Assembly (NCBI RefSeq): GCF_014196615.1
Contig: NZ_JACIDY010000007.1
Location: forward strand, 1-64,000
Reading direction: 5' to 3'
Length of the DNA: 64,000 nt
Origin: Novosphingobium fluoreni
GTDB taxonomy: Bacteria; Pseudomonadota; Alphaproteobacteria; Sphingomonadales; Sphingomonadaceae
Under the pieces are notes generated by a model. That model was not told the DNA's origin, searched no databases, and saw only the letters and a program-made list of their open reading frames with translations. The position numbers were made by a program, and so were the translations under genes. Position 1 is the first letter of the stretch; every line of letters begins with the position of its first letter. Positions 26,588 to 36,576 of the stretch are shown here, in pieces.

Positions 26588-27580
26588 TCAGGCGTTCGTC
26601 GTGGCGATCCAGCAATCGAGCAGGGCCTTGGCCAACCCCTTGTCGATCGCTTCCGCCGCTTCTTCCACACCGTCTCGCCAGTCCGCCGCCTCGCCCGACA
26701 GGATCAAGGCGGCGGCGGCGTTGAACAGTACCGCATCGCGGTAGGCCCCTGGCTCACCGTTTAGCAGACGGCGCAAGGCCGCGGCATTGTAAGCCGCATC
26801 GCCGCCGCGCAGTTCTTCCAGCGAGTGGCTGGGCAAACCGGCATCCGCTGGACTGATTTGCGTTGCCAGATCGGGAAAGCCGAGGGCGGAAACGACGCTG
26901 GGGCCGTCGATCGACAGCTCGTCCAGACCTTCCTCACCGCCGACAACGATAGCGGAAGTCATCCCCACCAGAGCCATCGCGTCGCGATAGATGGGAACGT
27001 AGATGGGATTGGCGACGCCGACCAATTGGCGCGTCACGCTGGCCGGGTTCGCCAGCGGCCCGGTAAGATTGAAGATCGTGCGCTTGCCGATCGCCTTGCG
27101 GATCGGCGCCAGACGAGCGAGCGCGGGGTGATGCTTTTGCGCAAAGAGAAAGGCCAGGCCCAGATCGGCCAGCGTTTCCTCGGCGCGCTCACTCGCCCGG
27201 TCGAGATCGAGCCCTAGCGCTTCCAGCGTGTCCGCACCGCCGGCCTTGGATGACGCTGCGCGGTTGCCGTGCTTGGCCACTGGCACACCGCAAGCCGCGA
27301 CGACGATCGCCACGGCAGTGGAGACGTTGAGGCTGTGCTGGCCGTCTCCACCGGTGCCGCAAACGTCGATCGCTTGGGCCGGCGCGCTGACCGGGATCAT
27401 CCGGGCGCGCATCGCTAGGACGGCGCCGGCTATATCCTCCGCATTCTCGCCGCGATCACCCATGCCGAGCAGGGTGGCGGTGATTTCTGCCTCGCTCATT
27501 TCGCCATCGAGCATGCGGCCGAACAGCGCCTCTGTCTCCGCAACGCTGAGCACCGGGGCTGGGGACGTGGCGATGCTCAT
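26588..27580 (-). CDS. trpD: Anthranilate phosphoribosyltransferase
   Basis: A 330-residue enzyme that transfers phosphoribose from PRPP to anthranilate. The PRPP-binding loop [17 protein letters not shown] is intact at about residues 72-88, with [21 protein letters not shown] and the second metal/anthranilate motif [14 protein letters not shown] following. It overlaps trpG by 4 nt (ATGA) and precedes trpC by 25 bp. Confidence 0.97.
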   Translation of the reverse strand: MSIATSPAPVLSVAETEALFGRMLDGEMSEAEITATLLGMGDRGENAEDIAGAVLAMRARMIPVSAPAQAIDVCGTGGDGQHSLNVSTAVAIVVAACGVPVAKHGNRAASSKAGGADTLEALGLDLDRASERAEETLADLGLAFLFAQKHHPALARLAPIRKAIGKRTIFNLTGPLANPASVTRQLVGVANPIYVPIYRDAMALVGMTSAIVVGGEEGLDELSIDGPSVVSALGFPDLATQISPADAGLPSHSLEELRGGDAAYNAAALRRLLNGEPGAYRDAVLFNAAAALILSGEAADWRDGVEEAAEAIDKGLAKALLDCWIATTNA

Positions 27581-28161
27581 GCCGGTAGCTTCGCCTCTAG
27601 GCCGCAGGCGCGCAGGAAGTTCGCAAGCATGGCGTGGCCGTGTTCGGTGGCGATGCTCTCTGGATGGAACTGCACGCCGTGGATCGGCAGGTCACGATGG
27701 CGAAAGCCCATGACGTGGCCATCGTCCGAACGCGCGTTGACCAGCAGCGTCTCGGGAATGTCCTCCACGATCAGCGAGTGATAGCGCGTGGCCGTGAAAG
27801 GCGAGGGTACTCCGGCAAAAACGCCGCTGTCATCGTGGGTTACGGGCGAGGTCTTGCCATGCATCAGCCCGCCGCGGACCACTTTGCCGCCAAAATACTG
27901 GCCGATCGACTGGTGCCCCAGGCACACGCCCAGCAATGGCATGCCCGCCTGCGCCGCCGCGCCGACAAGATCGAGGCTGATCCCCGCCTCGTTGGGCGTG
28001 CACGGGCCGGGGGAGATCAGGAACCCCTTCGCCCCGCTGGAAATGGCCTGACCCACTGACAAGGCATCGTTACGCACCACCTCCACTTCGGCCCCCAGTT
28101 CCATCAGGTAATGGACGAGGTTCCAAGTGAAGCTGTCATAGTTGTCGATGACGAGGATCAT
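27577..28161 (-). CDS. trpG: Anthranilate synthase component II (glutamine amidotransferase)
   Basis: A 194-residue class I amidotransferase that supplies ammonia to TrpE, and perhaps also to PabB for folate. The oxyanion loop [11 protein letters not shown], nucleophile block [17 protein letters not shown] and the His-Glu pair in [14 protein letters not shown] make the complete triad. It is stand-alone rather than fused to trpD or trpE. Both ends overlap neighbours by 4 nt (ATGA). Confidence 0.97.
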   Translation of the reverse strand: MILVIDNYDSFTWNLVHYLMELGAEVEVVRNDALSVGQAISSGAKGFLISPGPCTPNEAGISLDLVGAAAQAGMPLLGVCLGHQSIGQYFGGKVVRGGLMHGKTSPVTHDDSGVFAGVPSPFTATRYHSLIVEDIPETLLVNARSDDGHVMGFRHRDLPIHGVQFHPESIATEHGHAMLANFLRACGLEAKLPA

Positions 28162-28976
28162 GGTGCCGCCTTGTGCCTTTTCTCAACCACGATCAAGGGG
28201 CCCAGCGGGGGGCCACCATCGACACGATGCATTTGCGGATCCCATAGCGACGAGACGCTGCCATCCAGGAAAAGCGCGTTGGCGACATGCAAGTCGTCGC
28301 GAAAATAGCGGGCGAGCTTGCCGAACGAGATCGGCGCTTCGCTGATGACGAAATGCGCGCGGCCTTCCCGATCGACGCCAACCGCATTGCGTAGTTTCTG
28401 CGAGGGGCCGTCGTTGTCGATACGGGGGTGCAGCTTGCCTGCGATCACCAGCATCGGCCCCGATTGCGTGCCGAAATCCGGGCGGGCTTGAACGGCTTGC
28501 TCGAAATCCTGCGCGGTGCGCACGGCCCACTTGCCGTCCTTGCCGTAGAACACGCCGTTGGGCTGCAAGTGGAAGTTGCCCCAGCCTTCGTTGCGGTTGA
28601 GCGCATGGCCACGCTTGCCGCCCTCGACATAGTAGCCGATCGGCAGCCCCTCGGCATCGAACATGCCGCCGTTCATCGCGAAGGCGACATTGCGCGCCTT
28701 GTCCCCCATTCCGACCGCCAGTTCGGACAAGCTGCGATACGGTTTGCCCCCCGGCGGCCCCAGCACCATCCGGATCGTATGACGGGCGGGATCGGCGATG
28801 CAATGGGTGAGCGGCGTGCCTTCGAACGTCGCGCCAGAGCAAGGCGGCGGTGGCGGCGCTTCGCGGGCAGCGGCTTTCTGTTCGGCCTTACCGCAGGCGG
28901 AGAGGTTGAAAGCCAGCAATAGCGCCGTGCTGAAACCGACTTTCAGTCCAGCCCGGGACGACGCCCGCCGTGTCAC
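28158..28976 (-). CDS. Phosphodiester glycosidase (NAGPA/DUF2233) family lipoprotein
   Basis: A 272-residue putative lipoprotein with signal ending NLSACGK (Cys28 lipidated), then a Pro-rich spacer (PPPPP at residues 41-45) and a NAGPA-type domain: [78 protein letters not shown]. The MNGGMF and LDGS blocks are the family's active-site hallmarks. The substrate in bacteria is unknown, probably a sugar phosphodiester of the envelope. It lies between trpE and trpG with 4-nt overlaps on both sides (GTG start within GTGA), an envelope enzyme embedded in an amino-acid operon. Confidence 0.85.
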   Translation of the reverse strand: MTRRASSRAGLKVGFSTALLLAFNLSACGKAEQKAAAREAPPPPPCSGATFEGTPLTHCIADPARHTIRMVLGPPGGKPYRSLSELAVGMGDKARNVAFAMNGGMFDAEGLPIGYYVEGGKRGHALNRNEGWGNFHLQPNGVFYGKDGKWAVRTAQDFEQAVQARPDFGTQSGPMLVIAGKLHPRIDNDGPSQKLRNAVGVDREGRAHFVISEAPISFGKLARYFRDDLHVANALFLDGSVSSLWDPQMHRVDGGPPLGPLIVVEKRHKAAP

Positions 28977-30484
28977 TGGCCAAAGCCTGGTTCCGCCGCG
29001 ATCCGGATCGCTTCACGCGCAGCGGCGAACAGAGCGCCGGACTTGGCCTCGCACTCCCGCTGTTCGGCCGCCGGGTCGCTATCGGCGACGATGCCCGCGC
29101 CCGCCTGCACATGCAGCACGCCGTCCTTCAGCACGCCGGTGCGCAGGACGATGCACGAATCAACAGAGCCATCCGGCGCGAAATACCCGACGCCGCCCGC
29201 GTAGGCACCGCGCGTTTCCGGCTCCAGCTCGGCGATGATCTCGCACGCGTGGACCTTGGGCGCACCCGAGACGGTGCCGGCGGGAAAGCCCGCGAAGACC
29301 GCATCGATCGCATCGTGGCGGGCGGTGTCAAGCCGGCCGACGACGTTGGACACGATGTGCATGACGTGGCTGTAGCGCTCGATCGTATAGCTGTCCGTCA
29401 CTTGCACCGAGCCTGTGGCGGCCACGCGGCCTACGTCGTTACGGCCCAGGTCCAGCAGCATCAGGTGCTCGGCGCGCTCCTTGGGATCGGCGAGCAAGCT
29501 GACCTCGTTCGCCTTGTCTTCGGCGGCGGTCGCACCGCGCGGACGGGTGCCGGCGATGGGGCGGATCGTTACTTCGCCATCGCGTACCCGAACGAGAATC
29601 TCGGGGCTGGAGCCAATCAGCGCGAACCCCGGCAGGTCCAGGAAATAGAGGAACGGCGAGGGGTTGATGCGACGCAGAGCGCGGTAGAGCGCCAGCGGTG
29701 GCAGCGGAAACTCGCACGTGAAGCGCTGGGCGAGCACCACCTGAAAGATGTCCCCCGCCTCGATATAGTCTTTCGCGCGCAGGACCATCGCCTGGTAGTC
29801 CTGCGCCGCCATGACGGGATTGCGCTGGGGGTCGGGCAGGGATGTTGCCGCCGGGGCTGGTGGGGCGGGCTGGGCGAGGCGGCGCAAGGCGTCCGCGATG
29901 CGCTCCTCGGCCCGAGCGATGCCCGGCGTTCCTGTCTCTGGCCAGACCGGGGCAACGCAGTACAGTTCATCGCTCAACCGGTCGAACACCAGCATCAGAG
30001 ACGGGCGGACAAAGAGCATGTCCGGCAGTTCCAGCGGGCTTTGCGGGGCGCGCGGCAGCTTTTCCACCAGGCCGATCGTCTCGTACCCGAAGTAGCCGAC
30101 CAGGCAGGCCAAAGGCGGCAACTGCGCGGGAACATCGATCCGGCACGCCTCGACCAGGGTGCGAAGCTCTGTCAGGCTGTCTCGTGCCAGCTCCTCAAAC
30201 TGCTGGCGGTCCGCCTGCCATGCCCGGTTTATCTGGCAACCGGCGGCATCGGCGCGAAATACCAGGTCCGGATCGAGGCCGAGCAGACTGTAACGCCCAC
30301 GGTTCTCGCCACCTTCAACCGATTCCAGCAAAAAATCGCCGCGTTCGGGCTCGAACAACTTCAGCGCGGCGCCGACCGGGGTTTCGGTATCGGACACGAG
30401 CCGCGTCCAGACCAGCCCCGGCTTGCCTGCCGCCAAAGCCTGGCTTGCGATCTCACGCTGCTGGGAAAAACCTGCGTCCGTCAC
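28973..30484 (-). CDS. trpE: Anthranilate synthase component I
   Basis: A 503-residue chorismate-using enzyme that commits carbon to tryptophan. The N-terminal tryptophan feedback site is recognisable in LLESVEGGENRGRYSLLG. The catalytic C-terminal half has VVLAQRFTCEF, NPSPFLYFLDLPGF, IAGTRPRGATAAEDKANE, LMLLDLGRNDVGRVA, GTVSGAPKVHACEIIAELEPETRGAYAGGVGYF and RTGVLKDGVLHVQAGAGIVADSDP. The GTG start at 30484 is 15 bp after the ppiD stop. There is no room for a trp attenuator directly in front of trpE, so any regulation must lie upstream of ppiD or elsewhere. Confidence 0.96.
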   Translation of the reverse strand: MTDAGFSQQREIASQALAAGKPGLVWTRLVSDTETPVGAALKLFEPERGDFLLESVEGGENRGRYSLLGLDPDLVFRADAAGCQINRAWQADRQQFEELARDSLTELRTLVEACRIDVPAQLPPLACLVGYFGYETIGLVEKLPRAPQSPLELPDMLFVRPSLMLVFDRLSDELYCVAPVWPETGTPGIARAEERIADALRRLAQPAPPAPAATSLPDPQRNPVMAAQDYQAMVLRAKDYIEAGDIFQVVLAQRFTCEFPLPPLALYRALRRINPSPFLYFLDLPGFALIGSSPEILVRVRDGEVTIRPIAGTRPRGATAAEDKANEVSLLADPKERAEHLMLLDLGRNDVGRVAATGSVQVTDSYTIERYSHVMHIVSNVVGRLDTARHDAIDAVFAGFPAGTVSGAPKVHACEIIAELEPETRGAYAGGVGYFAPDGSVDSCIVLRTGVLKDGVLHVQAGAGIVADSDPAAEQRECEAKSGALFAAAREAIRIAAEPGFGQ

Positions 30485-30499
30485 GTCAGCGATCGGCCG

Positions 30500-32386
30500 T
30501 CATTCAGCCGCGGCTTTGCCGGACAGCTGATCACGCAGCGCCTTGATCGCGGCTTCGTTACGCGTCGCCCCGACATTGGCGGTGATCGCCTTGCGCAGCG
30601 CTTCGGAGTATTCCGTGCCGGAGGCCTTGCCCAGACCGCGCTGCGCGTCAGCGATCGCCGGGTCCTTGCGATCCACCGCGCCGGGCTGGATCGTGTCCAG
30701 AACCACGACGAACCAGCCACGCTTGCCCGGTGCTTCCTGTACCTTCACGCTGCCCTTTGCCATCGCAAACAGCAGGCGGATCGGCGGGGGGACCGGACGG
30801 CCGGCCTGCTGCATCTGCACCAGCTGCGGGCGGCTCATGCCAACGCGCTCCACCGGAGGCAGCTTCTTGCCAATCCGTGCGACGATGGCGTCAACCTTTT
30901 CGCCCTTGCGCAGCGCAGCCTGCACCTTCAGCGCTTCCGCCTTGGCATTGGCCGCGCCCATATCGAGCGCATAGGCCAGCTTCACGTCGCCCAGGATCTC
31001 ATTCATGGGCGCCGGTGCCGACGGCGAAACAGACGTGACATCATAGACGATAAAGGTCTTGCCCGGCTCGGCCTCGGCCACCTGAGGCTGGTTTTCCTCC
31101 ATCGAGAACGCCGTCTTCAAGATCGGCTTGAGCGCGGGGGAAACGCCTTGCCCAGGAGCCTGATAGACCGCGCCATCAGCGGTCAGCGGCGGGGTGTCTT
31201 GCAGTTGCAGGCCAAGCTTTGCGGCAACCTCCGGCAGGTTGGAACCGCCTTCGAACTGCTCCTCGATCTTGGTGAGATAGTCGGTCACCGCGGCGCGGCG
31301 CTTTTCGGTGGCGAGGGTGGTGGCGATCTCGGTCTTCACCTCAGCCAGGCTGCGCGCCGGGCGCGTGTCGACGGCTTCAACACGCACGACGTACCAGCCC
31401 AGAGGACTGCGCGCGGTGACAACCTGACCCTTCGCCGCGGCGAACACGGCGTCGGCCACGGCGGGGGCGGACTGGGCGGACAATTCCTGCTTGCCCAACG
31501 GACCCAGCTTGGCCGCGGCCAAGCCCTTTTCGCTGGCCGATGCGTCGAGCGACTTGCCCGCCTTCACCTCGGCATCGATGGCTTTGGCTGCGGCCTCGGT
31601 CGGCGCGACGACCTGGGTGATCGCGCGGCGCTCAAGCGCTGCATACTGCGCTTTGTCGGCATCATAACGCTTGGCGATTTCCGCATCGGTGGGTGCAGGC
31701 ACGTTCTTCACGGCATCGGGGCCAAAGGTGGCATAGCGGATCACCCGGCGCTCCGGGCGGATGAACGCGTTGGTGTGCGACTTGTAGAAGGCGGCCAGTT
31801 GCGCATTGCCAGGAGCCTGCTGCGGCGCGAACGCCAGCGAGGGCAGGACGACCACGGTGCCGGTGCGGCTTTCACCCAGAAGCTGGCTATAGCGCCATGC
31901 CATCTCGGCCGGCATCACCGAGCCGTATTCGGCCGGGGCCAGCAGCATCCGCGCAACCAGGCGCGTGGCCACGGTATCGCGCGGGATCGCCTGGGGCTGC
32001 AACGCGCCCTGGCGCTGCAGTTCGCTGTCGATCAGGCGGTCACCCGCGACAATGTCGTTGTCCTTGCCGAAATCGAAAAGCGCTTTCAGATCGATCAGGT
32101 CGTTGAGGATGATGTCCAGCCCGCCACGCGCCACGAAACCGGTTATCGACAAGGTGGGGTCTTGCTGGCGGACGCGCTGCAGCGCTTCGTTGACGCCGTT
32201 GTTGAGGTCGGCCGCGGTCACGCTCTCGCCGCCTACCTTGGCGATCGTGCCGCTGCTCGCCCCGCCGACCCCGCGATTGCCGCTGACGTCAGCCGCCACG
32301 AAGGCCAGCGCCAGAAGGCACAGCATGGCGATGGCGACGATCGCGCCGACCTTCGACTTGATGATGGTCCGGAAAAAGTGAAGCAT
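30500..32386 (-). CDS. ppiD: Peptidyl-prolyl cis-trans isomerase PpiD-like periplasmic chaperone
   Basis: A 628-residue membrane-anchored chaperone that helps proteins leaving the Sec channel to fold. A single N-terminal membrane helix (about residues 12-32, SKVGAIVAIAMLCLLALAF) is followed by a SurA-N-like helical domain (residues 45-220), a parvulin-type rotamase domain in the middle (RAITQVVAPTEAAAKAIDAEVKAG ... SPLGWYVVRVEAVDTRPARS, about 255-365) and a second, weaker PPIase-like C-terminal part. The ATG at 32386 is chosen; a longer frame only adds Arg-rich, non-family sequence. It is the first gene of the leftward trp block and divergent from tpiA. Confidence 0.9.
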   Translation of the reverse strand: MLHFFRTIIKSKVGAIVAIAMLCLLALAFVAADVSGNRGVGGASSGTIAKVGGESVTAADLNNGVNEALQRVRQQDPTLSITGFVARGGLDIILNDLIDLKALFDFGKDNDIVAGDRLIDSELQRQGALQPQAIPRDTVATRLVARMLLAPAEYGSVMPAEMAWRYSQLLGESRTGTVVVLPSLAFAPQQAPGNAQLAAFYKSHTNAFIRPERRVIRYATFGPDAVKNVPAPTDAEIAKRYDADKAQYAALERRAITQVVAPTEAAAKAIDAEVKAGKSLDASASEKGLAAAKLGPLGKQELSAQSAPAVADAVFAAAKGQVVTARSPLGWYVVRVEAVDTRPARSLAEVKTEIATTLATEKRRAAVTDYLTKIEEQFEGGSNLPEVAAKLGLQLQDTPPLTADGAVYQAPGQGVSPALKPILKTAFSMEENQPQVAEAEPGKTFIVYDVTSVSPSAPAPMNEILGDVKLAYALDMGAANAKAEALKVQAALRKGEKVDAIVARIGKKLPPVERVGMSRPQLVQMQQAGRPVPPPIRLLFAMAKGSVKVQEAPGKRGWFVVVLDTIQPGAVDRKDPAIADAQRGLGKASGTEYSEALRKAITANVGATRNEAAIKALRDQLSGKAAAE

Positions 32387-32583
32387 GCGCGAGCGGGCCG
32401 TCCAGCGTAGAGTTGAGCGCGGTATCCGCAGACGGAACCGGCCTGAGCCGCGACGCTTTAGGAGGCTACGCCCGGTCCTGCAATGCCGGTTCGGCAATCT
32501 TGTTGGGTCGGTCAGGGTAGGGGACCGAACGTCCCATTGGGCCGTAGTGACACAGCAAGGCGGGCAAAGCGCCGCTACCGCCT

Positions 32584-32612
32584 TTGACAAGCCGGGCCAC
32601 GCTGGCCTAGCT
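32584..32612 (+). promoter_or_regulatory. Likely tpiA promoter
   Basis: TTGACA (32584-32589) is followed after 17 bases by CTAGCT (32607-32612), a consensus -35 box with a fair -10 box, about 57 bp upstream of the tpiA start. The rest of the 283-bp region shared with ppiD (32387-32669) shows no further feature I can support. Confidence 0.45.
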
Positions 32613-32669
32613 GCCCGACACAAATGGGGGGCCGATCTTTGGGATTCGGCTCAAGGACAAGGGTTGAAG

Positions 32670-33428
32670 ATGGCAAGTCTGCCTTACATCGTCGGCAATT
32701 GGAAGATGAACGGGACCCGCGCCAGCCTTTCGGAAGCGCGGGCGATTGATCGTGGAGCGGCGCGGCTTCCCAAGGTGCAGGTGGCGATCGCGCCGCCCGC
32801 CACCTTGCTGCATCGTACGCGTGAGGCGGTGGAACTGATCGGTATCGGCGGGCAGGATTGCCACGCCAAGGATAGCGGTGCGTTCACCGGCGATACCTCG
32901 GCCGCGATGCTGAAGGATGCCGGCGCGGACTTTACGATCGTCGGTCACTCGGAACGCCGGACGTTGCACGGTGAAACCGATGCTGACGTGCGCGCCAAGG
33001 CGGAAGCGGCGCTGGGCGCCGGCCTCGCCGTGATCCTGTGCGTTGGCGAGACTGAGGGCGAACGTGACGCTGGCAATGCCGAAAGCGTGGTCGGCGGCCA
33101 GCTGGAAGGCTCGTGCCCACACAGCGATGGCGCGGTGGATAAGCTGACCGTGGCTTACGAACCGGTCTGGGCGATCGGCACCGGCCGGGTTCCCTCCGTC
33201 GACGACGTGGCCGCGATGCACAAGGCTATCCGGGCGAAGCTCGTCTCGATTTACGGCGAAGCCGGCGCGGGCGTGCGCATTCTCTACGGCGGTTCGGTCA
33301 AGGCCGAGAACGCGTCGGAACTGCTCTCTATCCGCGACGTCGGCGGTGCCCTGGTGGGCGGCGCCAGCCTGACGGCCGAGAGCTTCCTGGCGATCGTCGG
33401 CGCGGCGGCCGCCCTGGAAGACAACTGA
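32670..33428 (+). CDS. tpiA: Triose-phosphate isomerase
   Basis: A 252-residue TIM-barrel enzyme interconverting dihydroxyacetone phosphate and glyceraldehyde 3-phosphate. The substrate Asn-Lys pair is in YIVGNWKMNG (residues 6-15), the catalytic His in IVGHSERR, the catalytic Glu in VAYEPVWAIGTG, and the phosphate loop in ILYGGSVK and GGALVGGASL. ATG 32670 is the family start; the TTG six bases earlier is less likely. secG follows 136 bp downstream, and tpiA-secG-pyrG is a common alphaproteobacterial order. Confidence 0.96.
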   Translation: MASLPYIVGNWKMNGTRASLSEARAIDRGAARLPKVQVAIAPPATLLHRTREAVELIGIGGQDCHAKDSGAFTGDTSAAMLKDAGADFTIVGHSERRTLHGETDADVRAKAEAALGAGLAVILCVGETEGERDAGNAESVVGGQLEGSCPHSDGAVDKLTVAYEPVWAIGTGRVPSVDDVAAMHKAIRAKLVSIYGEAGAGVRILYGGSVKAENASELLSIRDVGGALVGGASLTAESFLAIVGAAAALEDN

Positions 33429-33564
33429 CGATCAGCCGGGATACCATAGCTGTCGCGAGGCCCCCCGCCCGGGTGGCTTGCGCGGCGGCGCGGTACGGCT
33501 TATCTGCGCGAGCGTTGAGCGGTGAGCCTATGGACTCGCCGCGCCGTGATTGCTTGAGGATTGC

Positions 33565-33969
33565 ATGCTGTTCACCTTCCTGACCGTTGTCCAGGCGCTC
33601 GTCGCCGCCGCGCTGGTGGGCGTGATCCTGATGCAGCAGTCGGAAGGCGGCGGGCTGGGTACCGGGGGCGGCAATCCTTCCGGCCTGATGTCCGCCCGTG
33701 GTGCGGCCAACTTCATGACCCGCGCCACCGGTGTGCTCGCCACGATTTTCGTGGTGCTGAGCATCATCCTGGCCTCGCTGGCGGTGAATGTTTCCACCGG
33801 ACGCCAACTGGATACGTCCTTGCAGCGTAATGCGCCCGTTCAGGCTCCGGTCGATCCGCTGGCTGGCACGGCCAATACCGGCACCGCGCCCGTTCCCGGC
33901 ACCGCACCGGCTCCGACGGCGAGCCCGGCTCCCGCGAACGATCCGCTTGCGGGCTCGGCCGCCAACTAA
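33565..33969 (+). CDS. secG: Preprotein translocase subunit SecG
   Basis: A 134-residue SecG, the small accessory subunit of the SecYEG export channel. Two membrane helices (about residues 1-22 and 53-75) flank the conserved cytoplasmic loop LMQQSEGGGLGTGGGNPSGLMSARGAANFMTR, which has the family's QSEGGGLG pattern. A Pro/Ala/Thr-rich C-terminal tail of about 45 residues is typical of alphaproteobacterial SecG. ATG 33565 is chosen because GAGGA lies just upstream; an earlier start at 33550 would add five residues. Confidence 0.93.
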   Translation: MLFTFLTVVQALVAAALVGVILMQQSEGGGLGTGGGNPSGLMSARGAANFMTRATGVLATIFVVLSIILASLAVNVSTGRQLDTSLQRNAPVQAPVDPLAGTANTGTAPVPGTAPAPTASPAPANDPLAGSAAN

Positions 33970-33978
33970 ACCGCTGGC

Positions 33979-34003
33979 GGCGGCTCCCATAAAGGGAGCT
34001 TTC
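33979..34003 (+). terminator. Probable terminator after secG
   Basis: GCTCCC (33983-33988) pairs with GGGAGC (33994-33999) around ATAAA and is followed by TTT, 10 bp after the secG stop. The stem is short and the T-run brief, so read-through into pyrG is likely. Confidence 0.55.
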
Positions 34004-34081
34004 GCCTGGACTTCATTTTCGTGGATTTCGGCTCCGGGGCGCTTGCTCTGGCGTCGCCACGCGTTTTAAGGCCCATCTCCC

Positions 34082-35713
34082 ATGGCGCGGCACATTTTCA
34101 TCACCGGCGGCGTGGTATCCTCGCTCGGCAAGGGTCTCATGGCGGCGAGCCTCGCGGCGCTGCTGCAGGCGCGCGGATTTAAGGTCCGCATCCGCAAATT
34201 CGATCCGTATCTCAACGTCGATCCGGGCACGATGAGCCCTTACCAGCACGGCGAAGTCTACGTGACCGACGATGGCGCGGAAACGGACCTCGACCTGGGC
34301 CATTACGAGCGTTTCACCGGCGTCTCGGCGCACCAGGGCGATAACATCACGTCCGGCCGCATCTATCGCGACATCATCGCCAAGGAGCGCCGTGGCGATT
34401 ATCTCGGTGCCACCGTGCAGGTGATCCCGCACGTGACCGACGCGATCAAGCAGTTCGCGCAGGCCGATACCGACGATCTGGACTTCGTGCTGTGCGAGAT
34501 CGGCGGCACCGTCGGCGATATCGAGAGCCTGCCGTTCATCGAGGCGCTGCGACAGTTGCGCAACGAGCTGGGCCGGGAGCAGACCTGCTTCGTCCACGTG
34601 ACGCTGGTGCCCTACATCGCCGCTGCCGGTGAGTTGAAGACCAAGCCCACCCAGCACTCTGTCCGCGAATTGACCGGACTGGGCATCCAGCCGGACGTTC
34701 TGCTGTGCCGCTGCGAACGGCCATTGCCGGAAAGCGACCGCGCCAAGATCGCGCTGTTCTGCAATGTACGGCGCGAAGCGGTGATCCCGGCGCTTGATGC
34801 TCCGAATATCTACTCCGTCCCCGTGCAGTACCACGCCGAGGGCCTGGACGCCGAAGTGCTCCATCACTTCGGCATGAGCACGCCGGCCCCGGTGCTGACG
34901 CGTTGGAGCGATATCGTCGATCGCTATCAGAACCCGGAGGGTGAAGTCACGATCGGCGTGGTCGGCAAGTACGTCGGCCTGCCTGACGCCTACAAGTCCT
35001 TGAACGAGGCGCTTGTCCACGGTGGCATGGCCAATCGCGTGAAAGTCCACATCAACTGGATCGACGCCGAGATTTTCGAGCGGGAGGACGATTCGGAAAT
35101 CGCCGCTTTGCTTGAGCCGATGCACGGCATCCTGGTGCCTGGCGGTTTCGGCGAACGCGGCACCGAGGGTAAGATCGCCAGCGTCCGCTTTGCGCGCGAG
35201 CGGCAAGTGCCGTTCTTCGGCATCTGCCTGGGCATGCAGATGGCCTGCATCGAAGGAGCCCGCGCGGCGGGGATCGCCAATGCCTCTTCCACCGAGTTCG
35301 GGCAGACCGATGAGCCCGTCGTCGGTATCATCACCGAGTGGATGAGCAAGGACGGCTTGCAGAAGCGCGCTGATGGCGGTGATCTGGGCGGCACGATGCG
35401 CGTCGGCGCGTATCCGGCGATGCTTTCGGCCAACAGCCATGTCGCGGCGATCTACGGCGCGAACCAGATTTCCGAGCGCCACCGCCATCGCTACGAAGTG
35501 AACGGCGCTTACCGCGAGGCGCTGGAGGGCAACGGCCTGATGTTCTCGGGCATGTCACCCGACGGACTGCTGCCTGAAATCGTCGAGCGGCCCGATCATC
35601 CCTGGTTCGTCGGCGTCCAGTTCCATCCAGAGCTGAAGAGCAAGCCGTTTGACCCGCATCCGCTGTTCGCCAAGTTCATCGAGGCGGCGGTGCGCCAGGC
35701 CCGTCTGGTCTGA
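34082..35713 (+). CDS. pyrG: CTP synthase
   Basis: A 543-residue amidoligase that converts UTP to CTP using glutamine. The N-terminal synthetase domain has the P-loop region [61 protein letters not shown] and the [12 protein letters not shown] magnesium site. The C-terminal glutaminase domain has GGFGERG, nucleophile [11 protein letters not shown], and [12 protein letters not shown]. The length is exact for the family. It faces the TSUP permease gene; the stop codons are only 12 bp apart. Confidence 0.98.
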   Translation: MARHIFITGGVVSSLGKGLMAASLAALLQARGFKVRIRKFDPYLNVDPGTMSPYQHGEVYVTDDGAETDLDLGHYERFTGVSAHQGDNITSGRIYRDIIAKERRGDYLGATVQVIPHVTDAIKQFAQADTDDLDFVLCEIGGTVGDIESLPFIEALRQLRNELGREQTCFVHVTLVPYIAAAGELKTKPTQHSVRELTGLGIQPDVLLCRCERPLPESDRAKIALFCNVRREAVIPALDAPNIYSVPVQYHAEGLDAEVLHHFGMSTPAPVLTRWSDIVDRYQNPEGEVTIGVVGKYVGLPDAYKSLNEALVHGGMANRVKVHINWIDAEIFEREDDSEIAALLEPMHGILVPGGFGERGTEGKIASVRFARERQVPFFGICLGMQMACIEGARAAGIANASSTEFGQTDEPVVGIITEWMSKDGLQKRADGGDLGGTMRVGAYPAMLSANSHVAAIYGANQISERHRHRYEVNGAYREALEGNGLMFSGMSPDGLLPEIVERPDHPWFVGVQFHPELKSKPFDPHPLFAKFIEAAVRQARLV

Positions 35714-35725
35714 CGGCGGCGACGC

Positions 35726-36511
35726 TTAGAACCCGCTTTTCACGATCGTCCAGAGCGGGTTCTTCGGGTCCGCCAGCAACTTGATCGTCAAGGCGATCGA
35801 CATGATGACCAGCAGGGGGCGCGCGCCGCGTCCGCTGTGACGGATGGCGAACCACGCACCGAGCTGATTGCCTGCGATATTGGCCACCGCCATGCCGAAG
35901 CCCAGCATCCACAGGACCTTGCCGCCCAGGATCATCGCGGACAGCCCGGCGACATTGGTGGCGAAATTGATGAACTTGGTATTGGCGATGGCGCGCACCA
36001 AGCCCAGACCGCCCAGCGCCACCAGCGCCGTCGTCAGGAAAGAGCCAGTGCCCGGGCCGAAGAAGCCGTCGTAAAAGCCGATCGCGGCGCAGACCAACGA
36101 CAATCCGGCCCGCCCGAGCCGGGCATGGCGATCGACATCGCCCATCGGCGGCGCAAGAAGGTAATACAGCGCCATCGCCACCAGCAGCACGGGGACGACG
36201 GCGGCCAAAAAGCCGGAATCGATCCGCTGGACGGCGAAGGCGCCAGCCAACGAGCCCAGAAATGCGCCGGCAGCCGGTATCGCAAAGGCCCTGAAATCGA
36301 TGCGGTCTGCGCGCCAGTACGCGATCACGGCCGAGCCGGTGCCAAACATGCCTTGCAGCTTGTTCGTAGCGATGGCGGCAACCGGGGGGATGCCCACGCT
36401 CATCAGCGCCGGGATGGTCAACAAACCGCCGCCGCCGGCCAACGCATCGATCGACCCGGCGACGAATGCCGTCGCGATCAGAAAGGAAATAGCTTCGATT
36501 GTCAGATCCAT
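35726..36511 (-). CDS. TSUP (TauE/SafE) family permease
   Basis: A 261-residue membrane protein of the TauE/SafE sulfite/sulfoacetate exporter superfamily, with about eight helices. The family's glycine-rich blocks are visible twice: IDALAGGGGLLTIPALMSVGIPPVAAIATNK near the N-terminus and FYDGFFGPGTGSFLTTALVALGGLG in the second half. The substrate is not predictable from the sequence and no sulfur gene is nearby. ATG 36511 is preferred: an upstream extension would run into the tRNA-Arg gene. The last codons overlap an inverted repeat (35728-35763). Confidence 0.87.
   Translation of the reverse strand: MDLTIEAISFLIATAFVAGSIDALAGGGGLLTIPALMSVGIPPVAAIATNKLQGMFGTGSAVIAYWRADRIDFRAFAIPAAGAFLGSLAGAFAVQRIDSGFLAAVVPVLLVAMALYYLLAPPMGDVDRHARLGRAGLSLVCAAIGFYDGFFGPGTGSFLTTALVALGGLGLVRAIANTKFINFATNVAGLSAMILGGKVLWMLGFGMAVANIAGNQLGAWFAIRHSGRGARPLLVIMSIALTIKLLADPKNPLWTIVKSGF
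35728..35763. repeat. Inverted repeat at the pyrG/TSUP convergence
   Basis: AGAACCCGC (35728-35736) pairs with GCGGGTTCT (35755-35763), a perfect 9-bp stem with an 18-base loop just past the pyrG stop and inside the permease's final codons. It lacks a T-run, so its action as a terminator is only possible. Confidence 0.4.
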
Positions 36512-36576
36512 GCCCGGGGCGATAAGCCGAGGCGCACCGCGCGGCCAGCATGAAATCGAAGGAAAATTCAGCAGGT

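Noticed and set aside
28970..32410. A rightward open frame of over 1,100 codons opposite trpE and ppiD
   Set aside because: It is antisense to two unmistakable genes with complete motifs. Its His/Arg/Gly-rich translation is typical of the reverse strand of high-G+C coding DNA.
34013..35488. A long leftward frame opposite pyrG
   Set aside because: Antisense shadow of a complete CTP synthase; composition typical of reverse-strand reading.
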